The translations under genes and the position numbers were made by a program. DNA of 64,000 bases from assembly GCA_963529855.1 (NCBI GenBank), contig CAURZK010000006.1, positions 1 through 64,000 on the forward strand, in the 5' to 3' direction. Below the pieces are notes generated by a model. That model was given only the letters and a program-made list of their open reading frames with translations, was not told the DNA's origin and made no database searches. Within the stretch, counting starts at the first letter, position 1, and each line of letters begins with the position of its first letter. Shown piece by piece: positions 1 to 8,678 of the stretch. Source of the DNA: 34-65-8 sp963529855 (GTDB lineage Bacteria > Pseudomonadota > Alphaproteobacteria > Sphingomonadales > Sphingomonadaceae).

Positions 1-719
1 GGTGGGGGCGGCGGCGGCGGCGGCGGCGGTGCTTCAGCGCCACCGAAGTTGTACGTCAGCGTCCCGAGGATCGAGTGCGAACGAAGCTTGCCGTCGAGAT
101 CACGGCCCGCGGTGTCGACGAAGCCGAGCTTCTCCGCGGTGAACATGCGATAACGCAGGCCCACGTCCCAGTTGTCGGTGATCGGCGCGCGCACGCCGGC
201 GAGAATCTGCCAGGCAAGGCCGCTGTCGGAATCATCGAAAGCGCCCGGGCCAGAAGCCTGGATGGTGGCGTCCATCGAGGTGCGGGCAACGCCGACACCG
301 CCGCCAACGAAGCCCTGCAGGCCGTCGTCTTCACCGAAGTCGAGCAGACCGTTGACCATGAAGCTCAGGACATCAACTTCGCCGCGAGCGGCGTAAGTGC
401 CGGTGGGAGCGAAGCGGGTCGCGCTGCTGCGCACGCCGGCCGAGCCAGTGGTAAGGGCGTCGATGTTCGCAGTGCGATAGCTGGCTTCCGCTTCGAGACG
501 GAAAGCGCCGAAGTCGTAGCCGACCAGCCCGCCGAAGTCGTAACCGTATTCGGTATCGACGCTGATGTCATCGTTGCCCGAGTCGTTGACTTCGAGATCG
601 ATGTCTTCGACGATCATGGGACCGCCGCCAACTTCGACATACCATTGGCCGTCGCGCGCGAGCGCCGGCGACGCCATGGCCGTCGAGGCCAGCGCCATTC
701 CTACCAGGAGTTTCCGCAT
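1..719 (-). CDS. OmpA-like outer-membrane beta-barrel protein (C-terminus cut by window edge)
   Basis: The frame starts at the ATG at 719 and is still open at the window edge, after about 239 codons. A signal peptide ends near residue 21 (motif ASPALA before RDGQWY). It is followed by about 200 residues of alternating aromatic and polar residues typical of an eight-stranded barrel, with the barrel-ending motif LTYNFGG. A run of prolines then begins (the GGC repeats at 1-30), the usual linker to a periplasmic OmpA peptidoglycan-binding domain, which lies outside the window. The start is supported by AAGGGG upstream. The barrel part is seen; the OmpA domain is inferred. It is the gene immediately downstream of the gene transfer agent cluster, on the same strand. 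Confidence 0.8.
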   Translation of the reverse strand, partial: MRKLLVGMALASTAMASPALARDGQWYVEVGGGPMIVEDIDLEVNDSGNDDISVDTEYGYDFGGLVGYDFGAFRLEAEASYRTANIDALTTGSAGVRSSATRFAPTGTYAARGEVDVLSFMVNGLLDFGEDDGLQGFVGGGVGVARTSMDATIQASGPGAFDDSDSGLAWQILAGVRAPITDNWDVGLRYRMFTAEKLGFVDTAGRDLDGKLRSHSILGTLTYNFGGAEAPPPPPPPPP

Positions 720-742
720 TTTGTATTTCCCCTTTTAGCGAA

Positions 743-771
743 ATAATTGCCACCGAGTGGCGGTTGTCTAA
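743..771 (-). promoter_or_regulatory. Putative promoter of the OmpA-like gene with a palindrome in the spacer
   Basis: Read on the minus strand, TTAGAC (771-766) and AATTAT (748-743) are separated by exactly 17 bases, giving a short leader before the ATG at 719. The spacer contains the perfect palindrome GCCAC-CGA-GTGGC (749-761), which could bind a regulator. The hexamers match the sigma-70 consensus only partly, so this is a candidate. Confidence 0.35.
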
Positions 772-912
772 CTTTTCCCCACAAGCGAGGCAAGCAACCA
801 ATGAAATGTTACTGTTGCCTATTTGCCTCGCTTTCACGAGCAGGCCCTTCAAAAAAGTAAGACGGACCTCCTCGCTCGCTGGCCAAACGATGGGACCCCG
901 ATTGGGTTCCGC

Positions 913-1374
913 TCAGTCGCCAGAAAAAATCCCTGCGACCCTAAGGCTTGCGATTAGGTTTACGATCACCGCGCGCGCCTCGTCATCGACCACGATGCCA
1001 CCAGCGGGCGGCGAGGGGGCGGCCGGGCGCGCCCATTGCTGGCCATCGAAGAAGATGATTTGTTCGGCCGCCGCGTCCCACACGCGCAGCCCTGCCCGCG
1101 GCGCGACGAAAATCCAGTCCCCGCCGCCGAAGCCCGCAAGCTGGCCTTCGTAACCCACCCACGCCCCCTGCGGATCGGGGCCTACCAGCCAGGCATCACC
1201 CTCGGATGGCGTAGCTGGAGGTAACGAACGTTCGCCAATGATGGATGCGTGCATCAACAGGTCGATCCGCGAGAATGCTTCATTGACGAAGAATTCCCGT
1301 TGCGACTGTGCGGCAAAGAGAAAAGGCAGTCCGAACCTTGCCGAGGTGGACTGATAAACAATCGGCTCATTCAT
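913..1374 (-). CDS. DUF2793 domain protein at the end of the GTA cluster
   Basis: A protein of 153 residues resembling DUF2793 proteins found at the tail end of alphaproteobacterial GTA and phage loci. It begins MNEPIVYQSTSARFGLP and contains GDAWLVG and a repeated pattern of aromatic and glycine residues suggestive of a beta-rich fibre or spike. Two ATGs are possible; the one at 1374 has AGGAG seven bases upstream, whereas for the ATG at 1380 that site is only one base away, so 1374 is chosen. It follows the tip protein gene by 27 bases. A role in receptor binding or decoration is inferred from position only. Confidence 0.75.
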   Translation of the reverse strand: MNEPIVYQSTSARFGLPFLFAAQSQREFFVNEAFSRIDLLMHASIIGERSLPPATPSEGDAWLVGPDPQGAWVGYEGQLAGFGGGDWIFVAPRAGLRVWDAAAEQIIFFDGQQWARPAAPSPPAGGIVVDDEARAVIVNLIASLRVAGIFSGD

Positions 1375-1401
1375 GAACATGCTCCTGCAAAACTGTAGGG
1401 A

Positions 1402-3585
1402 TCAAGGCACCGCGCGAAGCAGGGCGGGCTCGGATGGCGCGTGGTGTCCGAGTTGCCGTACCCAGAGGACTGTCCCGGTCGGCAGGTCAGCCACGTCCAC
1501 GGACTGCAAGGTGAGGGTCGGTCGGTCGGTTTCCCACGTCGCCAGGGGGCTATCGACCGGGCCGGCGCCAACACGATAGCGTTCGAGTTCTTCCACCAGC
1601 GGAGTCTCGATACCGTCTGGCCACTGCCAGTTGCCGCGTGCTCTGCGAACCCAGCCCAAAACCAGGTTGCCGTTGGCCATATGCTTGGCGGTCCCGTGTA
1701 CCGGGGCAGGAGGGCGTAATGACGAGCCCTGATTGCGGACGAGGGAAAAAATCGGCTCCTCGTCGGCAAGCCCGATCGCTGCCACCCGCATCGATTCGCC
1801 TGGCACGTCGCCACCGGACAAGGCGATCAACCCATCGCCGATCAGCACTGCGGCAATCCCGGCGAGATGTCCGTGTGCGGCAGCACGCTCGGTCGCACCG
1901 CGCCCACGCAGCAGCCCCGACAGGCGCCAGCGCGCCTCACCCAGCGGCTCGGCCGCGGCGAACTGGACGATCTCGTCGCCGATCAGAAGGCGGTTGGCAC
2001 CGCCCGACATTTGTTCAGGAGTGACGGAATGGAATGCCATGTCCGACGCGAGGAGATCAACCTCCAGCGCCGCGCCCATCTCGAGGCGCAGCGCCGGCGA
2101 CGGCGGCAATGGAGTGCGCAAGGTTCCAACAGTCGCGCGCGACCGGCCGCTGGCGCCCGCCGGCTGCAATATGCCGTCCCGCTCGATATAGAGTGCTGCT
2201 CCGGCCCAACCGGGACCACTGGAACTGACCGCGGCATAGAGCCGCCGCTCGGCGGCGGAACCGTTCCCGTCCCATGGGAGCTCGAAAGCGCGCAGCCAGG
2301 TTGGCGTGGCTGGGTGATCGGCCGGCGGCATAGTGGCGCCCGGATGGGCAGAAGGCACCGGGATGACCTCGCCGCGATAGCGTTCCAGTTCGAGTTCGAC
2401 CGCGTCCCCCTGCCATTCCGTGGCCACGACCATCCAGCGTCCTTCGTGGCCGGGCGCACGGACATGGGAGCCGGGGCCAACCGATGGGTCGAGTGACGAC
2501 ATTCGCCACACCAGCCTGTCGCTGCGCGCCCTCGCCTTGCGCACGGCACCTTGCACGAGCGACCGCGCCGTAGAGGCGGCAAGCGCCCCGGCGAACTCCG
2601 TGGTGCGTCCCGCACCTTCGCCCGGTGGCAGCCCTTCGACCCGCTGGACACCCGGCTGATAATCACGATCGACGTCGTAATACCGGATGGCCGCAGGAAT
2701 CGCGCGTCCGCCTGCAATGCGCGACAGAGCGCGCCCGTGGTCGAGGCCATCTTCCCCGCTGCCGTTTCCGTCCACCACCGCTGGGGGCAAAATGGGCAGA
2801 GGCTCCGTCTGAGGGGCGAGGGGATCGAGTTTCACCCCTGCATCCGCTGCAAGACATGCCAACGGATAGAGTTCGTCCACTGCGGCCAGCACAGACCGCA
2901 GGTCGCCGCCCGCATGTTCGTAACCCAACAGGCCGGCCAGCGGCGCGGCCGTGGTGGCGGCTGAACCGAGTGGGGCAACGATGTCGGCGAGTTCCACCTC
3001 GCGCTGGTCGGCAATGACTTCGAACGTGAGAACCGGGATCCGGTTGCCGTAGTCGGCCAGCTGGAGGTCTTCGAACACGACATAGGCACAGTTGCGGAAG
3101 GCGGGGCACTGCCCGCCCATGGCCGAAGCGATCAGCGGGTCGGCCGACTGGTCGCCATGGCCCGAATAAATGCGCATCGTCCCGCCCACCTTCAGATCAC
3201 CCAAGGCCCCACGCAGCAGGCTGCCGTCTGCCCAGATCCTGCCGATCGACCGGATCGGGCTGCTCGACAGGGCAACGGCAAACGACATCGTGTAACTGTA
3301 AGACGTCGTGCCGGGCCGCCCCTTGCTGCCGCCGTTGCTTTCGCGCCGCTCGACCAGATCGGTCGCCCAGATGACCGAACCCGCCACGCGCACGCGCCCG
3401 AACAACCGCGCAATCGGCTGGCCGTAACTCGAGGTCGTCACCGCCAGGTCTTTCAGGCGCGGACCGTCGCGGGTCGACTTGCCGATGATGGCCCCGTCCA
3501 GCTGCCGGCCGGCCAGCGCGCCGATCGCACCGCCCAGCGGGCCGCCGACAAGCGTGCCGAGCGCACCAAGTACTACAGTCGCCAT
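1402..3585 (-). CDS. GTA tail tip / host-specificity protein (g15-like, lacking the N-terminal TIM barrel)
   Basis: A protein of 727 residues. It opens with a glycine-rich hydrophobic stretch (about residues 1-35), followed by a conserved tail-tip domain with motifs SYGQPIARLFGRVRV, SYTMSFAVALS and IYSGHGDQSADP, which resembles the putative phage tail protein family PF13550. In Rhodobacter the homologue (Orf15) is about 1300 residues and carries a TIM-barrel-like domain at its N-terminus; here the protein is shorter and a barrel-like region is found instead in the gene at 4805-7129. It lies three bases after the peptidase gene. The role as central tip fibre contacting the recipient is inferred from the family. 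Confidence 0.8.
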   Translation of the reverse strand: MATVVLGALGTLVGGPLGGAIGALAGRQLDGAIIGKSTRDGPRLKDLAVTTSSYGQPIARLFGRVRVAGSVIWATDLVERRESNGGSKGRPGTTSYSYTMSFAVALSSSPIRSIGRIWADGSLLRGALGDLKVGGTMRIYSGHGDQSADPLIASAMGGQCPAFRNCAYVVFEDLQLADYGNRIPVLTFEVIADQREVELADIVAPLGSAATTAAPLAGLLGYEHAGGDLRSVLAAVDELYPLACLAADAGVKLDPLAPQTEPLPILPPAVVDGNGSGEDGLDHGRALSRIAGGRAIPAAIRYYDVDRDYQPGVQRVEGLPPGEGAGRTTEFAGALAASTARSLVQGAVRKARARSDRLVWRMSSLDPSVGPGSHVRAPGHEGRWMVVATEWQGDAVELELERYRGEVIPVPSAHPGATMPPADHPATPTWLRAFELPWDGNGSAAERRLYAAVSSSGPGWAGAALYIERDGILQPAGASGRSRATVGTLRTPLPPSPALRLEMGAALEVDLLASDMAFHSVTPEQMSGGANRLLIGDEIVQFAAAEPLGEARWRLSGLLRGRGATERAAAHGHLAGIAAVLIGDGLIALSGGDVPGESMRVAAIGLADEEPIFSLVRNQGSSLRPPAPVHGTAKHMANGNLVLGWVRRARGNWQWPDGIETPLVEELERYRVGAGPVDSPLATWETDRPTLTLQSVDVADLPTGTVLWVRQLGHHAPSEPALLRAVP

Positions 3586-3588
3586 TGT

Positions 3589-3999
3589 TCAAACTTTCTC
3601 GTGCGGGCGCCATTGGCGCAGCGTGGGCCAGCCTGGGGGCCCCGGTGTGTTCACCACCCGGCGCAAACCCGCATGGGCGTGAACGAATGCACCGCCAGGC
3701 GCGGCGATCAGGAGATGGTGTTGCGCCGGCCCCGGCGCGACCAGCAGGACATCCCCGGGCTGATAATGGTCGTGCGCGGGGGCAAGGTCGCACCGGTCGG
3801 CGACGTCCAGAAGGAGGTCGATCGCGCTGTTGCGCAAGGCGTAGGCATGCGGGATCGCGACATGCAGACCGGCGGCTGACATGGCACTGGCAACCAGGCC
3901 GACGCAATCGAGCCCGGTCGACGGGTGACGACCATGGAGCCTGAATGGGACGCCGACCAGCGCGAGTGCGGCGGACGCGACCCGCGCACCGGCGGTCAC
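3589..3999 (-). CDS. NlpC/P60-family cell-wall peptidase of the GTA tail (g14-like)
   Basis: A protein of 136 residues starting with a GTG at 3999 that overlaps the TGA of the hub gene (GTGA). The catalytic cysteine lies in GLDCVGLVASAM and the histidine in AQHHLLIA, with PGDVLL between them, the standard order for NlpC/P60 peptidases. In GTAs and siphophages this enzyme sits in the tail tip and opens the peptidoglycan of the recipient. An ATG lies further upstream in the same frame, but starting there would overlap about 500 bases of the hub gene, so the GTG is preferred. The longer form is the main alternative. Confidence 0.82.
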   Translation of the reverse strand: MTAGARVASAALALVGVPFRLHGRHPSTGLDCVGLVASAMSAAGLHVAIPHAYALRNSAIDLLLDVADRCDLAPAHDHYQPGDVLLVAPGPAQHHLLIAAPGGAFVHAHAGLRRVVNTPGPPGWPTLRQWRPHEKV

Positions 4000-4808
4000 G
4001 GCGCGCTCGGGTGCCGGGCGAGGAGGTCGTTGCCCGGCAGGAACGGTTCGCCTTGGAAATTGATGGCGTTGCCAAAGCGCCCTGCACAGGTTGCCAGGGT
4101 ATGGTCGCAACCTTCGCGCAGGCGGGCCCGGATGCCGGCGGGCAGGGCAGTGCCCCCGCCATCGACCGCCAGGTCTGCCCCCTGCGCATCGATTACCGCT
4201 TCCCGCACGCCGGCAAGCGGACCGTCGAGCCACAGCAGTTCGCCATAGAGGTAGGGGGCATGATCGATGTGGCCGAACGACGCACGTCCGGTGTCGGGGT
4301 CGTGATGGACCAGCGGCCGCGTCACGGTATGCCGGGCTGCGGCCAGCGCGCAGCCCGGCCCGCCGAACCGGGCGCGGCACAGCGGGCTGGTGCGCGGCAC
4401 CGGATCCCGGTCGAGCATGGCCTTGGCCGAACGCAGTTCGGCGTGGAATCGCCCGCCCCCCGCGCGCACGTCGCCGATAGTGCCGGAAAACAGGGTAGTG
4501 TGCTCGCACGTTTCCCAGTCGACAGCGCCGATCGCGATGGTCGCCCGGTCGTACCGGCCCAGCGCGAGATCGCGTTCGGTTATGCTGTCGTGGGCCAGAA
4601 CCCCTTCGACCTCGGCGCTGTCGTCGTCCAGGTACAGGCTGGTGCGGATCGCGCTTGGAACCATGCCGGGCGCCGCGCGGTGAAGCACACCGCCGAAGGC
4701 GAGGTCGCGATCGTGGCTGGTGAAGCCGAGCGTCACCCCGTCGCGGCGGTAGAGGCGCCAGAAGGTCGCAACCCCTTCCAGCTCGCTGGCAAGAAATACC
4801 CTGCTCAT
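3996..4808 (-). CDS. GTA hub protein, DUF2163 / BR0599-type (g13-like)
   Basis: A protein of 270 residues matching the DUF2163 pattern: an N-terminal half with FTSHDRDL and a C-terminal half with conserved cysteines (LCRARFGGPGC and EGCDHTLATC) and the closing GRFGNAINFQGEPFLPGND. In RcGTA the homologous hub protein is reported to hold an iron-sulfur cluster; the four cysteines at the corresponding places are seen here, but metal binding is inference. The start ATG overlaps the stop of the preceding gene by four bases (ATGA). It joins the tail tube end to the tip. Confidence 0.85.
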   Translation of the reverse strand: MSRVFLASELEGVATFWRLYRRDGVTLGFTSHDRDLAFGGVLHRAAPGMVPSAIRTSLYLDDDSAEVEGVLAHDSITERDLALGRYDRATIAIGAVDWETCEHTTLFSGTIGDVRAGGGRFHAELRSAKAMLDRDPVPRTSPLCRARFGGPGCALAAARHTVTRPLVHHDPDTGRASFGHIDHAPYLYGELLWLDGPLAGVREAVIDAQGADLAVDGGGTALPAGIRARLREGCDHTLATCAGRFGNAINFQGEPFLPGNDLLARHPSAP

Positions 4809-7129
4809 ACGCCCTCGCGCAATTCGATCAGCGGTACCGAAGGCGCTTCGCCCGCCGCGAAAGCGACGCCGGACACATCGAGCCGGTCTTCGGCAAAGCG
4901 CACCGGCACATCGAACAGGAATCCGGCGCGCACCTCGGCACCGGGGGGCGGCGCCTGGGCGAAAGAGATCGTGCCGCCCGACTGAAGGGTCCAGCCGGTC
5001 GCGACCTCGCCGCCGACGCTGACTGTCACTGTTTCGGCCCGCGGACGAGTGATCGCACGGCGTTGCGGCTCGTCCCCTTCACCGTAGAGCTTCACCAGCG
5101 GGAAGCTGGCCGCAAGGCCGTCGCCGATGCCGATCAGCTGATCGGTCGCGCGCGGCGTACTGGTCATGCCGCTGGAGCTGCAATCGAACGGGTCGGCCAG
5201 GCGGAACCCGCGCGCCGCGCCGCGCCGGGCACGGAAGAACTGGATCAGCACGCCCAGCTCCGCCTCCGACCGGATGCCCGGGCCGACATCGTAATGCAGG
5301 CGCGCGTCGGACCACAACGAGTTACGGCGTTCGTGGCCCGATGCGGTGACGGCGACGGTGGTCGAGAATTCGGGCGCGACCGCGGCATCGCGGCCCAGCG
5401 CGAGGGGGTAGAGCACGTCGTCGAAGGCTTGCACGGTCGTCTCCTGTGGCGGGGGCAGGCGGGTGTATCCATCGCGGCAGACCTGCGGCAGCGCCCAGAC
5501 GAAGCGGCGGGAAACGCCGCGCTGCGCCGCTTCATGCAGCCCGGCGTCGATCCGTTGCCAGTAAGTCTCCGCATCCTCTGCCAGCAGCACGAAGCCCGAC
5601 AGATAGTCTTGCAAGTGGAGCGGATAGCCAAGCCGCGCGTCGACTTCGGCCAGGGCAACCCGGCGCCGCGCATCCGCGCCATCGGTGAGCCAGTCGTAAT
5701 CTTCGAGCTGGAGGCGGTCGAACGCCGGATAGGCCCAGCCGAGCGGCAGGTTGGCGCGCTTCAATTCCGGCATTGCCGGATCGAGGATGGTCGGCGTGAA
5801 GGCGAGCAGGAGCAATTCTGCCGCACCGCTTGCTGCATCGCGCACGGCCTGCGCCAACGCTGCAGTCGACGCGGCCAATAACGCCCCCGCCGCGTCCAGC
5901 AGGTCGCGCTGCCCCTGATCCAGCGGCAGTCGCATGTCTGCGATCAGTGGCAAATCGCCGCCCAGCGCGGCGCGCGCTGCGGGGTCGTACAGGCACGGTG
6001 CGCGCGTTGCCGGGATCACCCACCACCACGGCTCCCCGATCTGGAAGCGAACGGGCAGGCCCGCTTCTTCCATCAGCGCGACGAACAGCGCCGCGACTCC
6101 GCGCAGCCAGCCCATCGCTTGGTCGTTTGCGGGCGAGAGCAGCGCCGATGGTGGTACCCACCCCGTGCGCGCCGGCGTTCCGTCATGCGCGCGCTGTTGC
6201 CAGGCGTCGGGGCAATGCTCGGCAAACAACTCGTAAGATAGCGACGCGATCGCGGTCAGCCCTTGAGCGGCGCAGCGGTTGAAAAAATCGCGGTGCCAAT
6301 CGGCCGCCGGGCCGCACAGCGAGGCGGGGCGGGCCACCAGCAAGGCATCGCCTTCGCGCGCGAGCCGGAAGAAATGGCTCATCCCGACGTAGTGCAGCAC
6401 CTCGTCGCGGTAGCCGAGGCCCTCGATCGTGCGCAGCAGCCGCGCCGGCGTCTGGTCGTAGGCATCGTCGTAAGCGGTCGCCATGCGCTCGCCGTGGGGC
6501 GGCACGATCACGTCGCCGATCTCGAGCACGGCATTGTCGCCTTCGCATACGATGCCGGTCAGTTCGGCCCAACCATCGGCGCGCGCAGGTAGCGGCGCAG
6601 TGCTGCCCACGGCAAAGCCGGGCGGGACCAGCGAGATGAACATGCGGTCGATATCATGGGGCCAGACCGGCTCCCCCGGCAGCACGAAGCCGCTCTCAAG
6701 CTCCGAAAAACGCAGATCCACCGCCGCATCCTCGGGCGTTCCGGTGGCATAATTCCACAGTCGCACGTACCAGGCGCGCGGCTGGCCCGCCGCATCGCGC
6801 CCCTCGATCGTCAGTGTCGGGCCATTGACGGCGTCGAGCGTAATCAACCCGGCGGACCGCCAGCGGAACCGGAGCACGCAATGCGCGTAATCGCGCACCG
6901 TGGCGTAGGCGAGCAGGGGATGGTCGAGCGTGTCCTCGCTTGCCCAGATCAGCCCGGCAAGCTCGCCCGCATGGTGGAATTCGCAGGTGACGCGCAGGGC
7001 ATCGGGCGCGGTCGAGACCGCCGCCGCCATCGCGGGGCGGGGGAAATTGACTGTCCAGAACCGCGGATCGAACCGCTGGATGTAATCGCTGTCCTGCCCG
7101 GTGCGGCGGTTGGCGAGCCAATAGGCCAT
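4805..7129 (-). CDS. Fusion of a TIM-barrel glycosidase-like domain with the distal tail protein (DUF2460, g12-like)
   Basis: A protein of 774 residues with at least three parts. Residues about 1-215 look beta-rich. Residues about 215-570 resemble the glycoside-hydrolase-like barrel of GTA tip proteins, with FFNRCAAQGLTAIASLSYE and the motif GEPWWW (365-370), in which the glutamate sits where such hydrolases carry an acidic catalytic residue. Residues about 580-774 are a DUF2460 distal tail domain (ETTVQAF near the start, QFFRARRGAARGFRLADPFD, closing DVPVRFAEDRLD). RcGTA g12 is only about 200 residues. RBS GAGGAG lies seven bases before the ATG. The DUF2460 call is firm; enzymatic activity of the barrel is inferred. 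Confidence 0.82.
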   Translation of the reverse strand: MAYWLANRRTGQDSDYIQRFDPRFWTVNFPRPAMAAAVSTAPDALRVTCEFHHAGELAGLIWASEDTLDHPLLAYATVRDYAHCVLRFRWRSAGLITLDAVNGPTLTIEGRDAAGQPRAWYVRLWNYATGTPEDAAVDLRFSELESGFVLPGEPVWPHDIDRMFISLVPPGFAVGSTAPLPARADGWAELTGIVCEGDNAVLEIGDVIVPPHGERMATAYDDAYDQTPARLLRTIEGLGYRDEVLHYVGMSHFFRLAREGDALLVARPASLCGPAADWHRDFFNRCAAQGLTAIASLSYELFAEHCPDAWQQRAHDGTPARTGWVPPSALLSPANDQAMGWLRGVAALFVALMEEAGLPVRFQIGEPWWWVIPATRAPCLYDPAARAALGGDLPLIADMRLPLDQGQRDLLDAAGALLAASTAALAQAVRDAASGAAELLLLAFTPTILDPAMPELKRANLPLGWAYPAFDRLQLEDYDWLTDGADARRRVALAEVDARLGYPLHLQDYLSGFVLLAEDAETYWQRIDAGLHEAAQRGVSRRFVWALPQVCRDGYTRLPPPQETTVQAFDDVLYPLALGRDAAVAPEFSTTVAVTASGHERRNSLWSDARLHYDVGPGIRSEAELGVLIQFFRARRGAARGFRLADPFDCSSSGMTSTPRATDQLIGIGDGLAASFPLVKLYGEGDEPQRRAITRPRAETVTVSVGGEVATGWTLQSGGTISFAQAPPPGAEVRAGFLFDVPVRFAEDRLDVSGVAFAAGEAPSVPLIELREGV

Positions 7130-7140
7130 CGGTGAACTCC

Positions 7141-7746
7141 TCAGCTATCGGACAAGGCGCGGCGCACGGCGCTCGCCACTTGGCGGGACGAGCGGCGCAG
7201 CGCAGTGGGCGCGCTGGCGCCGCGCTGGGCATTGAGGTTGATTGCCACGCGCACGTCGCGGGCGGATGCGCCAATGTTCGGCTCGACCCGCCCGGCGCTG
7301 GTCGGCACGAACAGTTCCGGCCCCCGCTCCCCCACCAGATAGCCGCGCCCCGGCGCCACCGGCCCGCCGGTCGCGCGCCCGGGCCGACCGAGCACACCGC
7401 CGAGCAGACTGCCCAGCACGTCGCCAATCCCGCCGCCGCTCCTGCCGCGCGCATTCCCGCCCCCGATGCCACCCCCAATCCCGCCAAGGATGGAATCAAG
7501 CCCCATCTGCAGCGCATGTGAGGCAATCTGGTCGAGCGCCTGAATGGCCACGGACTTCAGGTCGTCGAAGCCAAGGCTGCCGCGCCGGATTGCCGACAGC
7601 AACCCGCGTTCCAGCACGCCGCCCGCACGGGCGAAGCCGTCGACCAGCGTCGCATCGAACGTGCCGCGCATCCGCGCCACGTCGGCGGCAAAGCCTTGCG
7701 TGCTGGCGCGCACTTCGATCAGCATCTGGTCGACGGGGTCATCCAT
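7141..7746 (-). CDS. Short tail tape-measure protein (g11-like)
   Basis: A protein of 201 residues beginning MDDPVDQMLIEVRAST. It has a helical N-terminal half and a glycine-rich central part (ILGGIGGGIGGGNARG), then RATGGPVAPGRGYLVGERGPELFVPTSAGRVEPN, the C-terminal signature common to phage tape-measure and tail-length proteins. GTA tape measures are short because the tail is short. The ATG at 7746 lies inside the end of the chaperone gene (8-base overlap), implying coupled translation. A start further upstream would run antiparallel-free through the chaperone gene and is not favoured. Confidence 0.8.
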   Translation of the reverse strand: MDDPVDQMLIEVRASTQGFAADVARMRGTFDATLVDGFARAGGVLERGLLSAIRRGSLGFDDLKSVAIQALDQIASHALQMGLDSILGGIGGGIGGGNARGRSGGGIGDVLGSLLGGVLGRPGRATGGPVAPGRGYLVGERGPELFVPTSAGRVEPNIGASARDVRVAINLNAQRGASAPTALRRSSRQVASAVRRALSDS

Positions 7747-7930
7747 TGTGTTGCTCCAGAATTCGGTCGAGATCGGCGCGGGTAAGCGGCGCGGGCGGGG
7801 CGGCAGGATCGGACAGGGCGGCGGCAAGGTCGGCCGGGGTCGCAGCCCAGAACGTGTCGGGCGTCCACCCGAGCGCACGGGCGGCAAGCGGGAGGAGCGT
7901 GAGAGCGCGCGCGCCGAACCGGTCGCTCAT
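7739..7930 (-). CDS. Phage/GTA tail assembly chaperone (g10.1-like)
   Basis: A protein of 63 residues, MSDRFGARALTLLPLAARAL followed by GWTPDTFWAATPADLAAAL, the WxPxxFWxxTPxE-like motif of small tail assembly chaperones. Its ATG overlaps the stop of the g10-like gene (ATGA). In siphophages two overlapping products at this place bind the tape measure during tail assembly. No slippery heptamer is needed here because the second chaperone has its own start. Confidence 0.8.
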   Translation of the reverse strand: MSDRFGARALTLLPLAARALGWTPDTFWAATPADLAAALSDPAAPPAPLTRADLDRILEQHNG

Positions 7931-8268
7931 CCCGATCCTTGCAGGATCGCGCCCAGCAATGCGCGCAGCGGCCGGGCGGATTGGGCGAGGCCCTGCGTGA
8001 CCACGGCCTCGCCCACGGCGTCCCGCGAAAGGCAGGAGCGGTCGGCCAGGCAGTGCCAGAACAGCCCGGTCATCTCGGAGAGCTGGAGCCGCCCCTCGCC
8101 CGCCCGCTCGACCAGCGCGAACAGCGGGCCGAGTTCTTCCTCCGCCGCGACCAGCGCGGTGAAGCTGGGCCGCAGCAGATGTTCCTGCCCTGCGATGACG
8201 AGAACAGCCTCTCCTCGCAGCGGATTGACGCTCGCATTTTCGCCTGCGGTTACTTGAGCGCTGGTCAT
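7927..8268 (-). CDS. GTA gp10-family tail chaperone
   Basis: A protein of 113 residues (MTSAQVTAGENASVNPLRGE) of the GTA-gp10 family, which lies between the tail tube gene and the small chaperone in nearly all alphaproteobacterial GTA clusters. Conserved features seen are the early RGEAVLVIAGQEHLLRPSF and a helical second half. Its start overlaps the stop of the tail tube gene by four bases. A role as tail assembly chaperone is inferred from the family and position. Confidence 0.82.
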   Translation of the reverse strand: MTSAQVTAGENASVNPLRGEAVLVIAGQEHLLRPSFTALVAAEEELGPLFALVERAGEGRLQLSEMTGLFWHCLADRSCLSRDAVGEAVVTQGLAQSARPLRALLGAILQGSG

Positions 8269-8672
8269 GTCGGCACCACCGCGCCGGAGCTTTCCAACTG
8301 CAGCGTGTAATTGCGCTCCCCGTTGAAATCGCCCGCATAATCGAGCCGCTGGACCAGGAACCGTCCGCGCAGCTTGGCCCCGTCCTCGAACGACAGTTCG
8401 TAATCGGCGATCGTCCCGGCCAGCGCATGGCCGCGCACGTCGCCTTCAGCAGCGCTGCCGAGGAAAATCCCTGCCGCCGAAACCGAAACCGACCGCGTTC
8501 CCGCGCCCGACAACAGCTCGCGCCACCCGCCGCTGTCCTTGTGGGTCACGACCACGGTATCGCCGTTGATCGACATCTGGGTCGTCCGCAGCCCGGCGAC
8601 GGTGCGGTAATCGGGCGGATTGGCGCCATCACCGATCTTGAGAAGGAAGGCGGAACCTTTCTGGGCGGTCAT
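8265..8672 (-). CDS. Major tail tube protein, TP901-1 family (g9-like)
   Basis: A protein of 135 residues. The start MTAQKGSAFLLKIGDG and the motifs AGLRTTQMSINGDTVVVT and SGGWRELLSGAG are characteristic of the TP901-1-type major tail protein of alphaproteobacterial GTAs; the last third has the tube-domain pattern YELSFEDGAKLRGRFLVQRL. It forms the rings of the tail tube. It begins six bases after the tail terminator gene, and its stop overlaps the g10-like start. Confidence 0.87.
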   Translation of the reverse strand: MTAQKGSAFLLKIGDGANPPDYRTVAGLRTTQMSINGDTVVVTHKDSGGWRELLSGAGTRSVSVSAAGIFLGSAAEGDVRGHALAGTIADYELSFEDGAKLRGRFLVQRLDYAGDFNGERNYTLQLESSGAVVPT

Positions 8673-8678
8673 GAGCGT

